NCBI GenBank assembly: GCA_903892645.1
Contig: CAITJF010000148.1
Location: 1-48,806 of the forward strand
Source of the DNA: an uncultured Nitrosomonadales bacterium
Lineage (GTDB): Bacteria > Pseudomonadota > Gammaproteobacteria > Burkholderiales > Gallionellaceae
Direction of reading: 5' to 3'
DNA: 48,806 bases
In this document: positions 35,843-45,236 of the stretch, piece after piece
How the letters are laid out: each line of letters starts with the position of its first letter
How positions within the stretch are numbered: position 1 is the first letter of the stretch
Made by a program: the position numbers and the translations under genes
The notes under the pieces: generated by a model
Database searches by the model: none
Told to the model about the DNA's origin: nothing
What the model saw: only the letters and a program-made list of their open reading frames with translations

Positions 35843-37441
35843 ATGCTTTCCACCGCCAACATCACCATGCAATTCGGGGCGAAGCCCCTGTTTGAAAACG
35901 TCTCCGTAAAATTCGGTGATGGCAACCGCTACGGCCTCATTGGCGCGAACGGTTGCGGCAAGTCCACGTTCATGAAAATCCTCGGCGGCGATCTGGAGCA
36001 AAGTTCGGGCAATGTGATGCTGGACAAGGGCGAGCGGCTGGGCAAGTTGCAGCAGGATCAATTTGCCTACGAGGACACGCGTGTGCTGGACGTGGTGATG
36101 ATGGGGCACGCCGAGATGTGGGAGGTGATGGCGGAGCGCGATGCGATTTATGCCAACCCGGATGCCTCGGAAGAAGACTACATGCACGCCGCCAATCTGG
36201 AGGCGAAGTTCGCCGAATTCGACGGCTACACGGCGGAAGCGCGCGCCGGTGAGCTGTTGAACGGACTGGGGATAGCGCAAGAGTTGCAGAATGGCCCGAT
36301 GCGCGAAGTCGCACCCGGTTTCAAATTGCGCGTGCTGCTGGCGCAGGCATTGTTCTCCGACCCGGAAATCTTGTTGCTGGATGAACCGACCAACAACCTC
36401 GACATCAATTCCATACGCTGGCTGGAAGATATACTCAACGCGCGCAACAGCACCATGGTCATCATCTCGCATGACCGCCACTTCCTGAACAGCGTGTGTA
36501 CCCACATGGCCGACCTGGACTTCGGCAGGATCATGGTTTACCCCGGCAACTACAACGATTACATGCTGGCCTCGACCCAGGCGCGCGAGCAGCAGTCGTC
36601 GGACAATACCAAGGCCAAGGAAAAGATCGCCGAGTTGAAGGCTTTCGTGGCGCGCTTCTCGGCGAATGCGTCCAAGGCCAAGCAGGCGACTTCGCGCGCG
36701 CGCCAGATCGACAAGATCAAGGTCGAAGACATCAAGCCATCCAGCCGCCAGTACCCGTTCATCCGCTTCGAATACGATGAGCGCGAGAAGCTGCATCGCG
36801 TCGCGGTGGAAGTGCAACACATGAGCAAGGGTTTCGACCGCGTGCTGTATTCCAACGTGAATTTCCGTATCGACGCGGGTGAAAAAGTCGCCATTATCGG
36901 GCCGAACGGCATTGGCAAGACCACGCTGCTGCGCTGCCTAGCGGGCGACCTCACCCCGGATACCGGCATCATCAAGTGGGCGGACAAGGCCAAGCTCGGC
37001 TACTACGCGCAAGATCATGCCGCCGATTTTGCCGAAGATATAATCATGATGGACTGGATGACCGACTGGCGCGGCCCGAGCGACGACGACCAGGTGGTGC
37101 GCGGCACGTTAGGTCGTTTGCTGTTCTCCGGCGACGACGTGAAGAAAAAAGTGAAAGTGCTGTCCGGCGGCGAGAAGGGCCGCATGCTGTTCGGCAAGCT
37201 GATGCTGCAAAAGCCCAACGTGCTGCTGATGGACGAGCCGACCAACCACATGGATATGGAAGCCATCGAGTCGCTCAACACCGCACTCGACCTGTACAAA
37301 GGCACGCTGATATTTGTCAGCCACGACCGCGAGTTTGTTTCATCGCTCGCCACGCGCATCATCGAAATTTCCGCCAAGGGTGTCACCGATTACCACGGCA
37401 CGTATGAGGAATATCTGCGCAGCCAAGGCATGGTGGTGTAA
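35843..37441 (+). CDS. ybiT: ABC-F family ribosome-associated ATPase YbiT
   Basis: ABC-F proteins bind the ribosomal E site and modulate translation. The 532-residue protein has two ABC cassettes without membrane segments: Walker [10 protein letters not shown] at residues 34-42, and GPNGIGKTT in the second half; Walker [12 protein letters not shown] and [11 protein letters not shown]. The start [25 protein letters not shown] and the length (530 in E. coli) identify YbiT rather than EttA or Uup. It stands alone. A CACCTTT/AAAGGTG hairpin (37451-37467) follows the stop. Confidence 0.94.
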   Translation: MLSTANITMQFGAKPLFENVSVKFGDGNRYGLIGANGCGKSTFMKILGGDLEQSSGNVMLDKGERLGKLQQDQFAYEDTRVLDVVMMGHAEMWEVMAERDAIYANPDASEEDYMHAANLEAKFAEFDGYTAEARAGELLNGLGIAQELQNGPMREVAPGFKLRVLLAQALFSDPEILLLDEPTNNLDINSIRWLEDILNARNSTMVIISHDRHFLNSVCTHMADLDFGRIMVYPGNYNDYMLASTQAREQQSSDNTKAKEKIAELKAFVARFSANASKAKQATSRARQIDKIKVEDIKPSSRQYPFIRFEYDEREKLHRVAVEVQHMSKGFDRVLYSNVNFRIDAGEKVAIIGPNGIGKTTLLRCLAGDLTPDTGIIKWADKAKLGYYAQDHAADFAEDIIMMDWMTDWRGPSDDDQVVRGTLGRLLFSGDDVKKKVKVLSGGEKGRMLFGKLMLQKPNVLLMDEPTNHMDMEAIESLNTALDLYKGTLIFVSHDREFVSSLATRIIEISAKGVTDYHGTYEEYLRSQGMVV

Positions 37442-37710
37442 CGATAGACCCACCTTTGTCAAAGGTGTTAGGGGGTAGTGGTATCAGATATCGAAGACTT
37501 TCAAATCCACCTCAGTCCAGAATGGCACTGGGCGCGGCTGGTGCTGGTACATAGGCAAACACCCGCAAAGCAGAATACGCGATTTCACAGGCGAACCTCA
37601 TCGCTAAGGTAGCAGGCAACACCGAATATTTCGCTCAGACGAATTGGCAGCTCGTGCGCTAACAAGATTTTTGTTTGAGCTTCCCTCTGTGCGGGTAACT
37701 ATGCACAAAG
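37442..37710. other. Non-coding gap downstream of ybiT
   Basis: It begins with a perfect 7-base hairpin CACCTTT-GTC-AAAGGTG (37451-37467). The rest gives only stop-broken short frames on either strand that I do not recognise. It ends at the strong hairpins between ybiT and nirK. Confidence 0.5.
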
Positions 37711-37748
37711 AAACCCCCCTTGCATGCAGAAGCATGCAAGGGGGGTTT
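37711..37748. terminator. Perfect 17-base-pair hairpin, likely bidirectional terminator
   Basis: AAACCCCCCTTGCATGC (37711-37727) pairs exactly with its reverse complement at 37732-37748 around an AGAA loop. The C6/G6 core and the flanking AAA/TTT fit a bidirectional terminator for ybiT and nirK. It contains two GCATGC palindromes. Confidence 0.7.
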
Positions 37749-37758
37749 AGCAAAAAAA

Positions 37759-37782
37759 GAGCAAGGCCGTTAAGCCTTGCTC
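37759..37782 (-). terminator. nirK rho-independent terminator
   Basis: GAGCAAGGC (37759-37767) pairs perfectly with GCCTTGCTC (37774-37782). Read on the minus strand, the stem is followed by a run of seven T (37752-37758), as a terminator of nirK requires. On the plus strand it is followed by CTTTT. Confidence 0.85.
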
Positions 37783-37821
37783 CTTTTAATTCCCACCCTT
37801 CTTAGGAAGGGCAAAAACTGA

Positions 37822-38823
37822 TTACTTCTTAGCGTCTAACTTGCCTGCACGGAACAGATCAGGCTGATCTGCACCTTCAGCTTGGATAATGGCGACATTA
37901 CCCTTCATCAGGCGGGTCAGTGCATGGTCAACCAGGATGTACTTGGCTGGAACGCGTGCCTTGAATTCCACCATCGTCGCACCACCAGGAGGTACCGTTG
38001 TGGTTTGCACGTTGAGTTCCGGTGCGCCAGTGGAGCCTTCAGCCCAAACCTTATCGAAGATGGTACCAATTGCGTGGAATGATGAAGTCAGGTTAGGACC
38101 GCCAACACCGAAGAAAACACGGATGTTGTCGCCAACTTTGGCTTTCATCGGGGCTCCAGCCAAGGCAGCAGCGGAACCGTTCATCACCACGTTAGTGGGT
38201 TGCTCCATCATCATCTTCTCCATGCTGAAATCTTTGTGAGGGCCAGCGCCATCAGCATAGATATCGCCTTGCATCACGTAGAATTCCTTGTCAACCTTCG
38301 GCAGGCCGCCTTCTGGTTCGATCAGGATCAAGCCATACATACCGCTCGAAATATGCTGTGGAATCACCGTAGTAGCGCAGTGATACACAAACAGGCCTGG
38401 GTTCAATGCCTTGAACACAAATGACTTCTCTTCACCCGGAGCAACGCTGGTCAGCGCAGCACCACCACCCTGACCCCATACTGCATGCAGGTCAACGTTA
38501 TGGATCAAAGCGCTGGTCTTGGCATTTTTCATGGTGACTTCAATTGTGTCACCAACGCGGGCACGCAGCATAGGGCCCGGTACTTTTCCGTTGAATGTCC
38601 AGTATGTAAATGAAGTTTTAGCGGCACCGTCAAGAATTCCGTTTACTTCAACAGCTTCCAGAGTGAACTTAACATGTGTTGGGCCACGCTTGCCTACAGG
38701 TGTTCCTACTGCAGTTGGATCTTGAACAATGCTTACAGGCTCAGGACCTGCAGCCCATGTTGCCGATGAGCCAAATGCCAACAGACCCAGCGACAGCGCT
38801 CCGATGATTGCACTTACTTTCAT
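37822..38823 (-). CDS. nirK: Copper-containing nitrite reductase (NO-forming)
   Basis: NirK reduces nitrite to nitric oxide in the periplasm. The 333-residue protein has a signal peptide (cleavage near TWA-AG) and two cupredoxin domains. All copper ligands are present: type 1 His108, Cys149, His157, Met162; type 2 His113, His148, His300; plus catalytic Asp111 and His250. The sequence resembles the AniA/Nitrosomonas class (HNVDLHAVWGQGGGAA, NPGLFVYHCA, GMYGLILIEPEGGLPKVDKEF). No cytochrome domain is fused. GGGAAGGGAA before the ATG is a strong ribosome-binding site. It is monocistronic with a terminator and a long AT-rich upstream region. No nitrite-reductase accessory gene is nearby. Confidence 0.95.
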   Translation of the reverse strand: MKVSAIIGALSLGLLAFGSSATWAAGPEPVSIVQDPTAVGTPVGKRGPTHVKFTLEAVEVNGILDGAAKTSFTYWTFNGKVPGPMLRARVGDTIEVTMKNAKTSALIHNVDLHAVWGQGGGAALTSVAPGEEKSFVFKALNPGLFVYHCATTVIPQHISSGMYGLILIEPEGGLPKVDKEFYVMQGDIYADGAGPHKDFSMEKMMMEQPTNVVMNGSAAALAGAPMKAKVGDNIRVFFGVGGPNLTSSFHAIGTIFDKVWAEGSTGAPELNVQTTTVPPGGATMVEFKARVPAKYILVDHALTRLMKGNVAIIQAEGADQPDLFRAGKLDAKK

Positions 38824-38972
38824 GATGATTCCCTTCCCTTAGTTTTGCTGGTTATTAAAAACTACATACTGCAACATACATACCGTATCACAAGTCAGCA
38901 GGTGCGCCACCGACAGACCGGACAAACACTACAAAAACAAACCTTCATTAAGCTTTTTGTATTTTTCACCTG

Positions 38973-38991
38973 GGTGCATTATTTTTGCACC
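38973..38991 (-). promoter_or_regulatory. Candidate operator GGTGCA-N7-TGCACC upstream of nirK
   Basis: A 6-base inverted repeat around an AT-rich spacer lies 150 bases before the nirK ATG. Size and AT core are reminiscent of NsrR-type nitric-oxide-sensor boxes (TGCATTT-based), but the match is imperfect. The regulator is unknown. Confidence 0.35.
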
Positions 38992-39097
38992 TTGAGTGTT
39001 ATTTCGATCCGATATTGTTTATCTTCCAAGCTTGATGCAGAGGTTGATTTATCAATATGGTTGATTCTAATTCTGGTTGCCTAAGCTTAAATTTTCT

Positions 39098-39111
39098 TTG
39101 ATATACGTCAA
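39098..39111 (-). promoter_or_regulatory. Candidate FNR/NnrR-type box (TTGAT-N4-GTCAA)
   Basis: TTGATATACGTCAA fits the FNR/NnrR consensus TTGAT-N4-ATCAA except for one base. It lies 275 bases upstream of the nirK ATG, so the transcript would have a long leader. Control of nirK by oxygen or nitric oxide through Crp/Fnr regulators is common. Confidence 0.4.
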
Positions 39112-39181
39112 CTTTCATTAACAAAGAGAGGGGGAAACATTGAACTAACAGGGTTTGAAGCATTCATCCTTGTAAAAGCCC

Positions 39182-39196
39182 GTACAAAAATTGTAC
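39182..39196. promoter_or_regulatory. Perfect palindrome GTACAA-AAA-TTGTAC
   Basis: A 15-base perfect inverted repeat lies between the metK stop and nirK. It could be a regulator site. It is far from the nirK start (about 360 bases), and its role is unknown. Confidence 0.3.
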
Positions 39197-39246
39197 TCCA
39201 AAATTGAATCCGCCAATGATTAAAAACTAGCGGTTTTTTAGCTGGC

Positions 39247-40425
39247 TTACAGGCCAGCGTCTGCACGCAAGGCGGCGGCCTTGTCTGTCACTTCCCAGGT
39301 AAATCCCGGCTCTTCGCGGCCAAAATGGCCGTAAGCAGCGGTGCTCTGATATATGGGACGCAATAGGTCGAGCATTTGCACGATGCCTTTCGGGCGCAGG
39401 TCGAAATGTTTCTTCACCAGCTCCGCAATCTTCTCGTCGGAAACTTTGCCGGTGCCGTAAGTTGTGACCCAGACACTGGTAGGTTGCGCCACACCGATCG
39501 CGTAGGAAATCTGGATCAGGCACTTATTGGCCAATCCCGCCGCCACAATGTTCTTGGCGACATAGCGGCCTGCGTAAGCTGCGGAACGATCCACCTTGGA
39601 CGGATCCTTGCCGGAGAATGCGCCGCCGCCGTGCGGGGCTGCGCCGCCGTAGGTATCCACAATGATCTTGCGCCCGGTCAGGCCGCAGTCGCCCTGCGGG
39701 CCGCCGACGACGAAACGGCCGGTCGGGTTGACTAGGTATTTGATGTTGCCCTTCATCAGTTCCTTCGGTAACACCGGCTTGATGATCTCCTCGATCACGG
39801 CATCGATTGCGGACTGCTTCATCTTCGGGCCGTCGGACATTTCAGGCGCGTGCTGGGTGGAGAGCACCACAGTGTCGATGGAGTGCGGCTTGCCATCCAC
39901 ATAGCGAACGGTGACCTGCGATTTTGCGTCCGGGCGCAGCCAGTTCAGGCGGCCATCGCGGCGCAGTTGCGCCTGGCGCTCGACCAAGCGGTGTGCCAGG
40001 TAAATCGGCAGCGGCATCAGGGTGTCGGTCTCGTCACAGGCATAGCCGAACATCAGGCCTTGGTCGCCCGCTCCTTGATCAAGAGTATCGTCATAGGCCT
40101 TGTTCACGCCTTGGGCGATGTCCGGGCTTTGCTTGTCATAGGCCACCAGCACGGCACAGCCTTTGTAATCAATACCGTATTCGGTGTTGTCGTAGCCGAT
40201 GCGCTTGATGGTGTCACGCGCCACCTGGATGTAGTCCACATTGGCGCTGGTGGTAATCTCGCCAGCCAGCACGACTAGGCCAGTGTTGCACAGCGTTTCA
40301 GCGGCAATGCGTGAATGCTTGTCCTGCGCTAGAATGGCGTCCACAATGGCATCGGAAATTTGATCCGCAACCTTGTCTGGATGACCTTCAGATACCGATT
40401 CGGATGTGAATAGAAATTCGCTCAT
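39247..40425 (-). CDS. metK: S-adenosylmethionine synthetase
   Basis: MetK makes SAM from methionine and ATP in the cytosol. The 392-residue protein starts [26 protein letters not shown], and has [16 protein letters not shown], the P-loop-like [15 protein letters not shown] and the C-terminal YGHFGRE. Length is as expected (about 390). It is expressed from its own promoter (see the -10 at 40466-40471) and is divergent from the lipid A acyltransferase genes. No SAM or SAH riboswitch is evident in its 57-base leader. Confidence 0.97.
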   Translation of the reverse strand: MSEFLFTSESVSEGHPDKVADQISDAIVDAILAQDKHSRIAAETLCNTGLVVLAGEITTSANVDYIQVARDTIKRIGYDNTEYGIDYKGCAVLVAYDKQSPDIAQGVNKAYDDTLDQGAGDQGLMFGYACDETDTLMPLPIYLAHRLVERQAQLRRDGRLNWLRPDAKSQVTVRYVDGKPHSIDTVVLSTQHAPEMSDGPKMKQSAIDAVIEEIIKPVLPKELMKGNIKYLVNPTGRFVVGGPQGDCGLTGRKIIVDTYGGAAPHGGGAFSGKDPSKVDRSAAYAGRYVAKNIVAAGLANKCLIQISYAIGVAQPTSVWVTTYGTGKVSDEKIAELVKKHFDLRPKGIVQMLDLLRPIYQSTAAYGHFGREEPGFTWEVTDKAAALRADAGL

Positions 40426-40465
40426 TGTGTTCCGTACGCCTCCAGGCTGGATAATTAGGACGCAT

Positions 40466-40471
40466 ATTATA
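40466..40471 (-). promoter_or_regulatory. -10 element of the metK promoter
   Basis: On the minus strand the gap holds a consensus TATAAT about 40 bases before the metK ATG. The -35 element is weak. GGAGG at 40439-40443 is the ribosome-binding site, 13 bases before the start. Confidence 0.55.
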
Positions 40472-40494
40472 ACAAAACCCGGTTGTTTCTACCC

Positions 40495-41379
40495 ATGTGT
40501 CCTTCCATTGTTGTTTGGCTGTTCGAATTAGCAGCACACTTGCCGCTTGGTGCATTACATCGTCTGGGCACACTAATGGGCTGGGCGACATATCTACTGT
40601 CTGGCAATTATGCCCGGCGCTTGCGCGAGAATCTCAGGTATGAAATGGGGAGCTGCCCTGAAAAGGATTTCCACAAGGTGTTAAACGCCAGCATAGCGGA
40701 AGCGGGCAAGGGCGTGGCCGAATTGCCATGGCTTTGGCGCCGGCCGCTGGCGGAGGTGGCGGCCAGCGTCAAGGCGTGCCACGGATGGGAACATGTCGAG
40801 GCCGCGCGTGCGCGCGGTAAGGGAATAGTTTTTTTAACTCCGCACCTGGGGTGCTTCGAAGTTTCCGCGACCTATGCGGCTGAATCAATTCCTATCACCG
40901 TGCTGTATCGCCCGCCCAAACTGGCCTGGCTGGAACCGGTGATGTGTAGCGGGCGCGAGCGCGGCCAGATGCGGCTGGCGCGCACCGACGTGGGCGGGGT
41001 GCGCTCGTTGTATAAGGCGCTTAAACGCGGCGAGGCAATCGGGCTGTTGCCGGATCAGGTGCCCGGCAAAGGCGAAGGAGAGTGGGCTGATTTTTTTGGC
41101 CGACCGGCCTATACCATGACGCTGGTGGGGCGCCTGGCAGAATCCAGCGGGGCGGCCGTGCTGATGGCGTATGCCGAGCGTTTGCCGAAAGGCGCGGGCT
41201 ACGTTATCCATATTACGCCGCTGGAATTTGTTTCCGGCATCCCCATCACAAAACAGATAAATGCGGCGCTGGAAAAAGTGGTGCGCGCCTGCCCCACGCA
41301 ATATCTGTGGAGCTATAACCGTTACAAGGTTCCCGCTGGTATTGAGCCGCCCAGGCAGCAGGAAGCGGGGCAGCCATGA
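40495..41379 (+). CDS. LpxL/HtrB-type lipid A acyltransferase, first of a tandem pair
   Basis: These inner-membrane enzymes add secondary acyl chains to Kdo-lipid A. The 294-residue protein has an N-terminal hydrophobic segment, the HX4E-type catalytic motif HLGCFE (in TPHLGCFEVSATYA), then VLYRPPK and GLLPDQVPGKGEGEWADFFG. Its stop overlaps the next gene's start (ATGA), so they form an operon. The start could also be a TTG four codons upstream. Which acyl position it serves is unknown. Confidence 0.88.
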   Translation: MCPSIVVWLFELAAHLPLGALHRLGTLMGWATYLLSGNYARRLRENLRYEMGSCPEKDFHKVLNASIAEAGKGVAELPWLWRRPLAEVAASVKACHGWEHVEAARARGKGIVFLTPHLGCFEVSATYAAESIPITVLYRPPKLAWLEPVMCSGRERGQMRLARTDVGGVRSLYKALKRGEAIGLLPDQVPGKGEGEWADFFGRPAYTMTLVGRLAESSGAAVLMAYAERLPKGAGYVIHITPLEFVSGIPITKQINAALEKVVRACPTQYLWSYNRYKVPAGIEPPRQQEAGQP

Positions 41380-42245
41380 TGGTTCGCTTCAGCGTTTTCC
41401 TGATCTGGTTGTTGCACTTTTTGCCGTTGCCGGTGCTGGCATGGTTTGGCAACGGTGTGGGCATGGTGTTTTATGCGCTGGCTGCGGAGCGACGCAGGGT
41501 GGCGGACATCAACTTGCATTTGTGTTTTCCCGAAATGTGCAAGGCAGAACGCGCTCGCCTGATACGCGCCCATTTCCGGGCGTTCGGGCGCAGCGTTGTC
41601 GAGCGCGGCATCCTGTGGTGGTCCAGCAGTGAGCGGATCAAGAAACTGGTGCGTGTCGAAGGGCTGGAGCATTTTCAGGCCGTACACGGCAAGCCTCTCA
41701 TCCTGCTGACGGCGCATTTTGTCGGGCTGGATGTCGGCGGCTCCTGGCTCTCCCAGCATACCGATGTGGTCACCGTTTATTCCAAACAGAAAAACCCCTA
41801 TTTCGATGCTTTTATGTTGCGGAAGCGGACGCGCTTCGGGAATCAGTTGTTGTATTCACGGCAAGATGGCATGCGCCCTGCGGTAAGGGCTATGCGCGAA
41901 GGCCACCCTTTTTACTATTTCACGGACCAGGATTTTGCGGCCCGGGATGCGCTGTTCATCCCCTTCTTCGGCGTGCCGGCCTCTACCTTGACCACCGTGC
42001 CGCGTTTGGCGGAAATGACTGGCGCGCGAGTAGTGCCCTGTATCCCCCGTGTGCTGCCGCATGGCAAAGGTTATGAACTGCGCTTCTACCCGGCATGGGA
42101 CAATTACCCTACGGGCGATCTGGCAGCGGATACGCGCCGCGTGAATGAATTTATCGAGCAGCGTGTGCGTGAAATGCCGGAGCAGTATTTTTGGTTGCAC
42201 AAGCGGTTCAAGACCAGGCCTGAAGGCGAGGAAAAGCTTTATTGA
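41376..42245 (+). CDS. LpxL-type lipid A acyltransferase, second of a tandem pair
   Basis: The 289-residue protein is a paralogue of the upstream gene, with hydrophobic N-terminus and the motif HFVGLD (HX4D type, in LTAHFVGLDVGGSW), KQKNPYFDAFMLRKRTRFG, YYFTDQDFAARDALFIPFFG and the C-terminal PEQYFWLHKRFKTRPEGE. This is closer to classical LpxL (HX4D) than the first gene (HX4E). The pair probably adds two different secondary chains. ATGA overlap gives coupled translation. Confidence 0.9.
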   Translation: MMVRFSVFLIWLLHFLPLPVLAWFGNGVGMVFYALAAERRRVADINLHLCFPEMCKAERARLIRAHFRAFGRSVVERGILWWSSSERIKKLVRVEGLEHFQAVHGKPLILLTAHFVGLDVGGSWLSQHTDVVTVYSKQKNPYFDAFMLRKRTRFGNQLLYSRQDGMRPAVRAMREGHPFYYFTDQDFAARDALFIPFFGVPASTLTTVPRLAEMTGARVVPCIPRVLPHGKGYELRFYPAWDNYPTGDLAADTRRVNEFIEQRVREMPEQYFWLHKRFKTRPEGEEKLY

Positions 42246-42250
42246 AAACC

Positions 42251-42300
42251 CCCTCTCCCTAAATCCTCTCCCCTAATGGGAGAGGGGCTGGGGGAGAGGG
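42251..42300. repeat. Nested CCCTCTCCC/GGGAGAGGG intergenic palindrome
   Basis: An outer 9-base stem (CCCTCTCCC 42251-42259, GGGAGAGGG 42292-42300) encloses an inner hairpin CCTCTCCC-CTAAT-GGGAGAGG (42265-42285). The CTCTCCC core recurs at 5827-5847. It lies between the acyltransferases and ubiD and may act as a terminator or mRNA-stabilising repeat. Confidence 0.6.
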
Positions 42301-42319
42301 CATAAAAAAGGGGTTGCCC

Positions 42320-43783
42320 ATGAAATACCATGACCTGCGCGATTTCATCGCGCAACTGGAAAAAATCGGCGAACTGAAACGCGTCACTACACCCGTTTCG
42401 CCGCATCTGGAAATGACGGAAATCTGCGACCGCGTGTTGCGTGCGCAAGGCCCTGCTGTGCTGTTCGAAAAACCTGCTGGACACACTATGCCCGTATTGG
42501 CGAATCTGTTCGGCACGCCGCGCCGCGTGGCGCTCGGCATGGGCGAGGAGAACACACAGGCATTGCGCGAATTGGGCAAATTGCTGGCTTACCTGAAAGA
42601 GCCGGAGCCGCCCAAGGGCCTGCGGGACGCCTGGGATAAATGGCCGGTGCTGAAGCAGGTGCTTAATATGTCGCCCAAGGTGGTGTCCAGTGCACCTTGC
42701 CAGGAAATCGTTTGGGAAGGCAATGATGTGGACTTGGGCAAGCTGCCCATCCAGCACTGCTGGCCCGGCGATGTCGCACCGCTCATCACCTGGGGCTTGG
42801 TAGTCACGCGCGGCCCGAACAAGCCGCGCCAGAATCTCGGCATCTACCGCCAGCAGGTGATCGCGCCGAATAAAGTCATCATGCGCTGGCTGGCGCATCG
42901 CGGCGGTGCGCTGGATTACCGCGACTGGTGCGCGACGCACCCCGGTGCGCCGTTCCCGCTGGCGGTGGTAATCGGCGCCGATCCGGCGACCATCCTGGGT
43001 GCGGTCACGCCGGTGCCGGACTCCTTATCCGAGTATCAATTCGCCGGATTGTTGCGCGGTGCAAAGACCGAGCTGGTGAAATGTATTGGCAGCGACTTGC
43101 AAGTTCCGGCCAGTGCCGAAATCGTGCTGGAAGGCGTAATTCACCCTAACGAAACCGCGCTGGAAGGCCCTTATGGCGACCACACCGGCTATTACAACGA
43201 GCAGGAAAAATTCCCGGTATTCACCATCGAGCGCATCACCATGCGCGCTAACCCGATTTACCATTCTACCTACACCGGCAAGCCGCCCGACGAACCGGCC
43301 ATGCTGGGCGTGGCGCTGAATGAATTGTTCGTGCCGCTGCTGCAAAAACAGTTTCCAGAGATCGTGGATTTTTACCTGCCGCCGGAAGGTTGCTCCTACC
43401 GCCTCGCCGTGGTGTCCATCAAGAAACAGTATCCGGGGCACGCCAAGAGCGTGATGTTCGGCATCTGGTCCTATCTGCGCCAGTTTATGTACACCAAATT
43501 CATTATCGTGGTGGACGACGACATCAACATTCGTAACTGGCAGGAAGTGATCTGGGTGATGACAACCCGCGTTGACCCGGTGCGTGATACGTTGTTGGTG
43601 GAGAACACGCCGATTGATTATCTCGACTTCGCCAGCCCGGTGTCCGGGTTAGGCGGCAAGATGGGCTTGGATGCCACCAATAAATGGCCGGGGGAAACCC
43701 ATCGCGAATGGGGCACGCCCATCGTCATGGACGCAGCGGTGAAGGCAAAGGTGGATGCGATGTGGGGGGAGATGGGGTTGTGA
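42320..43783 (+). CDS. ubiD: 4-hydroxy-3-octaprenylbenzoate (polyprenyl) decarboxylase
   Basis: UbiD decarboxylates the prenylated hydroxybenzoate in ubiquinone synthesis using prenylated FMN made by UbiX. The 487-residue protein starts [21 protein letters not shown] and contains [59 protein letters not shown] (with the catalytic Glu region) and VDDDINI. AGGGG seven bases upstream supports the ATG at 42320; an in-frame TTG at 42314 is less likely. No ubiX is in the window. Confidence 0.96.
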   Translation: MKYHDLRDFIAQLEKIGELKRVTTPVSPHLEMTEICDRVLRAQGPAVLFEKPAGHTMPVLANLFGTPRRVALGMGEENTQALRELGKLLAYLKEPEPPKGLRDAWDKWPVLKQVLNMSPKVVSSAPCQEIVWEGNDVDLGKLPIQHCWPGDVAPLITWGLVVTRGPNKPRQNLGIYRQQVIAPNKVIMRWLAHRGGALDYRDWCATHPGAPFPLAVVIGADPATILGAVTPVPDSLSEYQFAGLLRGAKTELVKCIGSDLQVPASAEIVLEGVIHPNETALEGPYGDHTGYYNEQEKFPVFTIERITMRANPIYHSTYTGKPPDEPAMLGVALNELFVPLLQKQFPEIVDFYLPPEGCSYRLAVVSIKKQYPGHAKSVMFGIWSYLRQFMYTKFIIVVDDDINIRNWQEVIWVMTTRVDPVRDTLLVENTPIDYLDFASPVSGLGGKMGLDATNKWPGETHREWGTPIVMDAAVKAKVDAMWGEMGL

Positions 43784-43790
43784 TGTGTAG

Positions 43791-43816
43791 GGCGGATGAG
43801 CGTAGCGTTTTCCGCC
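43791..43816. repeat. GGCGGA/TCCGCC dispersed hairpin between convergent genes
   Basis: GGCGGA (43791-43796) pairs with TCCGCC (43811-43816) around GAGCGTAGCGTTT-type sequence, a common REP-like intergenic repeat in proteobacteria. It separates convergent ubiD and dacB and may serve as terminator. Confidence 0.5.
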
Positions 43817-43829
43817 GCCACACACCCTC

Positions 43830-45236
43830 TTACCTCCCCTGCAACCACTCGACCAGCGCGTCCTGCGCGGCCTGTCCGTATTTGGCGTTGGGGTGGTTGA
43901 TGAAGAACACCACCACCCATTCCTTGCCGCCTTGCGAGCGCACATAACCGGCGATGGTCTTCACGCCTTCCAGTGTGCCGGTCTTGAGGTGGGCGTGGCT
44001 GGCGGCGGCGCTTTCCTTGAGGCGTTTCTTCACCGAGCCATCTACGCCGAGTATCGGCAGCGAGGATTGCAGTTCGGCGCTGAGCGGATGAGCAGCGGCG
44101 CTTTGCAGCAGCAATGCCATGCTGTGCGGGCTGATGCGCTCGGTGCGGGATAACCCCGCGCCGTTTTCCAGCACCAGTTCCGGGAAGTCGAGGCGCTGTT
44201 TGTTTAGCCATTGCTGCATAGCTGCCGTACTGCGCGTGATGGAGGTAGTAGCGTTACCTGCCACACCCAGCGTCAAGAACAACTGGCGCGCCATGACGTT
44301 GTTGCTGAATTTGTTGATGTCGTGGATGACTGTGCTCAATGGATCGGAGAGATGCGTGGCAAAGAGTTGCGCGTTACTGCTTACCACTTCCTCGCGCAAT
44401 TTGCCGCGTAGCGTGCCGCCGAGTTCCTGCCACAGCGCGCGGAACACGGCTTCCACATAGCGCGTGTGCGGCATCACGCTGAGATTTTGTTCGCGCTCGC
44501 CACATTCGCTTGGGTAGCCGCCTTGCAGGATGACGCTGTCGCCGTCCGGTTGCACGCGGATGGCGTCGTCCCATTTGTCGCAATCCCCTTTCGATGGGTG
44601 TGAAGCAGTTTGTGGCGTGAACTGGTTATCCAGTCTTATGCCATCCAGTGGCGGTTCGCTGATAATTTTCAGCGTGTTTCCGTCAGGCAGGTAGCGCAGG
44701 CGCAGGGTGTTGAAATTCAGCAGCAGCGCATCCGGCCCGACGTTGTAGGCGCGTACCGGATCGTTGTCGAAGGCGGCGGGGTCGTGTGCGGGCAAATCAA
44801 AAAAGCTGCGATCCAGCACCAGGTCGCCGCGTATCTCGCGCAGGCCGCGTGCGCGCAGTTCGCTCAGCCACAGCCAGAATTGCTCGATGGTGAATTTCGG
44901 GTCACCATAACCTTTCAGGATCAGGTTGCCTTGCAGCACGCCATCTTTCAACTCGCCGTCCAGATATGCCTCTGTTTTCCAAGTGTAGGCGGGGCCGAGG
45001 ATATCCAGCGCGGCGTAGGTGGTGAGTAGCTTCATGGTCGAGGCCGGATTCATCGCCTGCGTGGCGTTGATGCTGATGAGCGGTTTACGCGCATTCACCT
45101 CATATACTTCGAGGCCGATGCCGTCGAGTGGGATGTGCGCCTGCTGCAAGGCATCACGCACTGAGGAAGGCAGCGCGGCGGCGTGGGCGTTGAACACGAC
45201 GAACAGTGCGGCAATCAGGGTGTACATGAGCCTCAT
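43830..45236 (-). CDS. dacB: D-alanyl-D-alanine carboxypeptidase/endopeptidase (PBP4)
   Basis: DacB trims and hydrolyses peptidoglycan cross-links in the periplasm. The 468-residue protein has a signal peptide (to about AHAA), and the three penicillin-binding motifs: STMK (Ser66-Lys69), SNN in KFSNNVMARQLF, and KTG (418-420) in LKTGTLEGVKTIAGYV. Insertion domain 2 characteristic of PBP4 lies between SxxK and SxN. The ATG overlaps the stop of bioA (ATGA), with GGAGGCG in bioA acting as ribosome-binding site, so expression is coupled to biotin synthesis, presumably by chance arrangement. Confidence 0.94.
   Translation of the reverse strand: MRLMYTLIAALFVVFNAHAAALPSSVRDALQQAHIPLDGIGLEVYEVNARKPLISINATQAMNPASTMKLLTTYAALDILGPAYTWKTEAYLDGELKDGVLQGNLILKGYGDPKFTIEQFWLWLSELRARGLREIRGDLVLDRSFFDLPAHDPAAFDNDPVRAYNVGPDALLLNFNTLRLRYLPDGNTLKIISEPPLDGIRLDNQFTPQTASHPSKGDCDKWDDAIRVQPDGDSVILQGGYPSECGEREQNLSVMPHTRYVEAVFRALWQELGGTLRGKLREEVVSSNAQLFATHLSDPLSTVIHDINKFSNNVMARQLFLTLGVAGNATTSITRSTAAMQQWLNKQRLDFPELVLENGAGLSRTERISPHSMALLLQSAAAHPLSAELQSSLPILGVDGSVKKRLKESAAASHAHLKTGTLEGVKTIAGYVRSQGGKEWVVVFFINHPNAKYGQAAQDALVEWLQGR

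Larger units (their letters stand above)
38824..39246. other. AT-rich upstream region of nirK
   Basis: This 423-base gap lies between the metK end and the nirK start. It is much more AT-rich than the surroundings, contains no credible gene and carries three palindromic candidates (38973-38991, 39098-39111, 39182-39196). The part next to metK holds an AT-rich TAAAAAAC/GTTTTTA hairpin near 39224-39242 that may end metK transcription. Confidence 0.6.

Noticed and set aside
37442-37710. Decayed gene in the ybiT-nirK gap
   Set aside because: Short frames on both strands are broken by stops and show no family resemblance.
39044-39055. TTGATTTATCAA upstream of nirK as an FNR box
   Set aside because: The half-sites are only two bases apart; FNR and NnrR boxes need four. 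The box at 39098-39111 has correct spacing.
40426-40482. SAM or SAH riboswitch before metK
   Set aside because: The leader is too short and shows no conserved helices; only a promoter -10 and a Shine-Dalgarno are visible.
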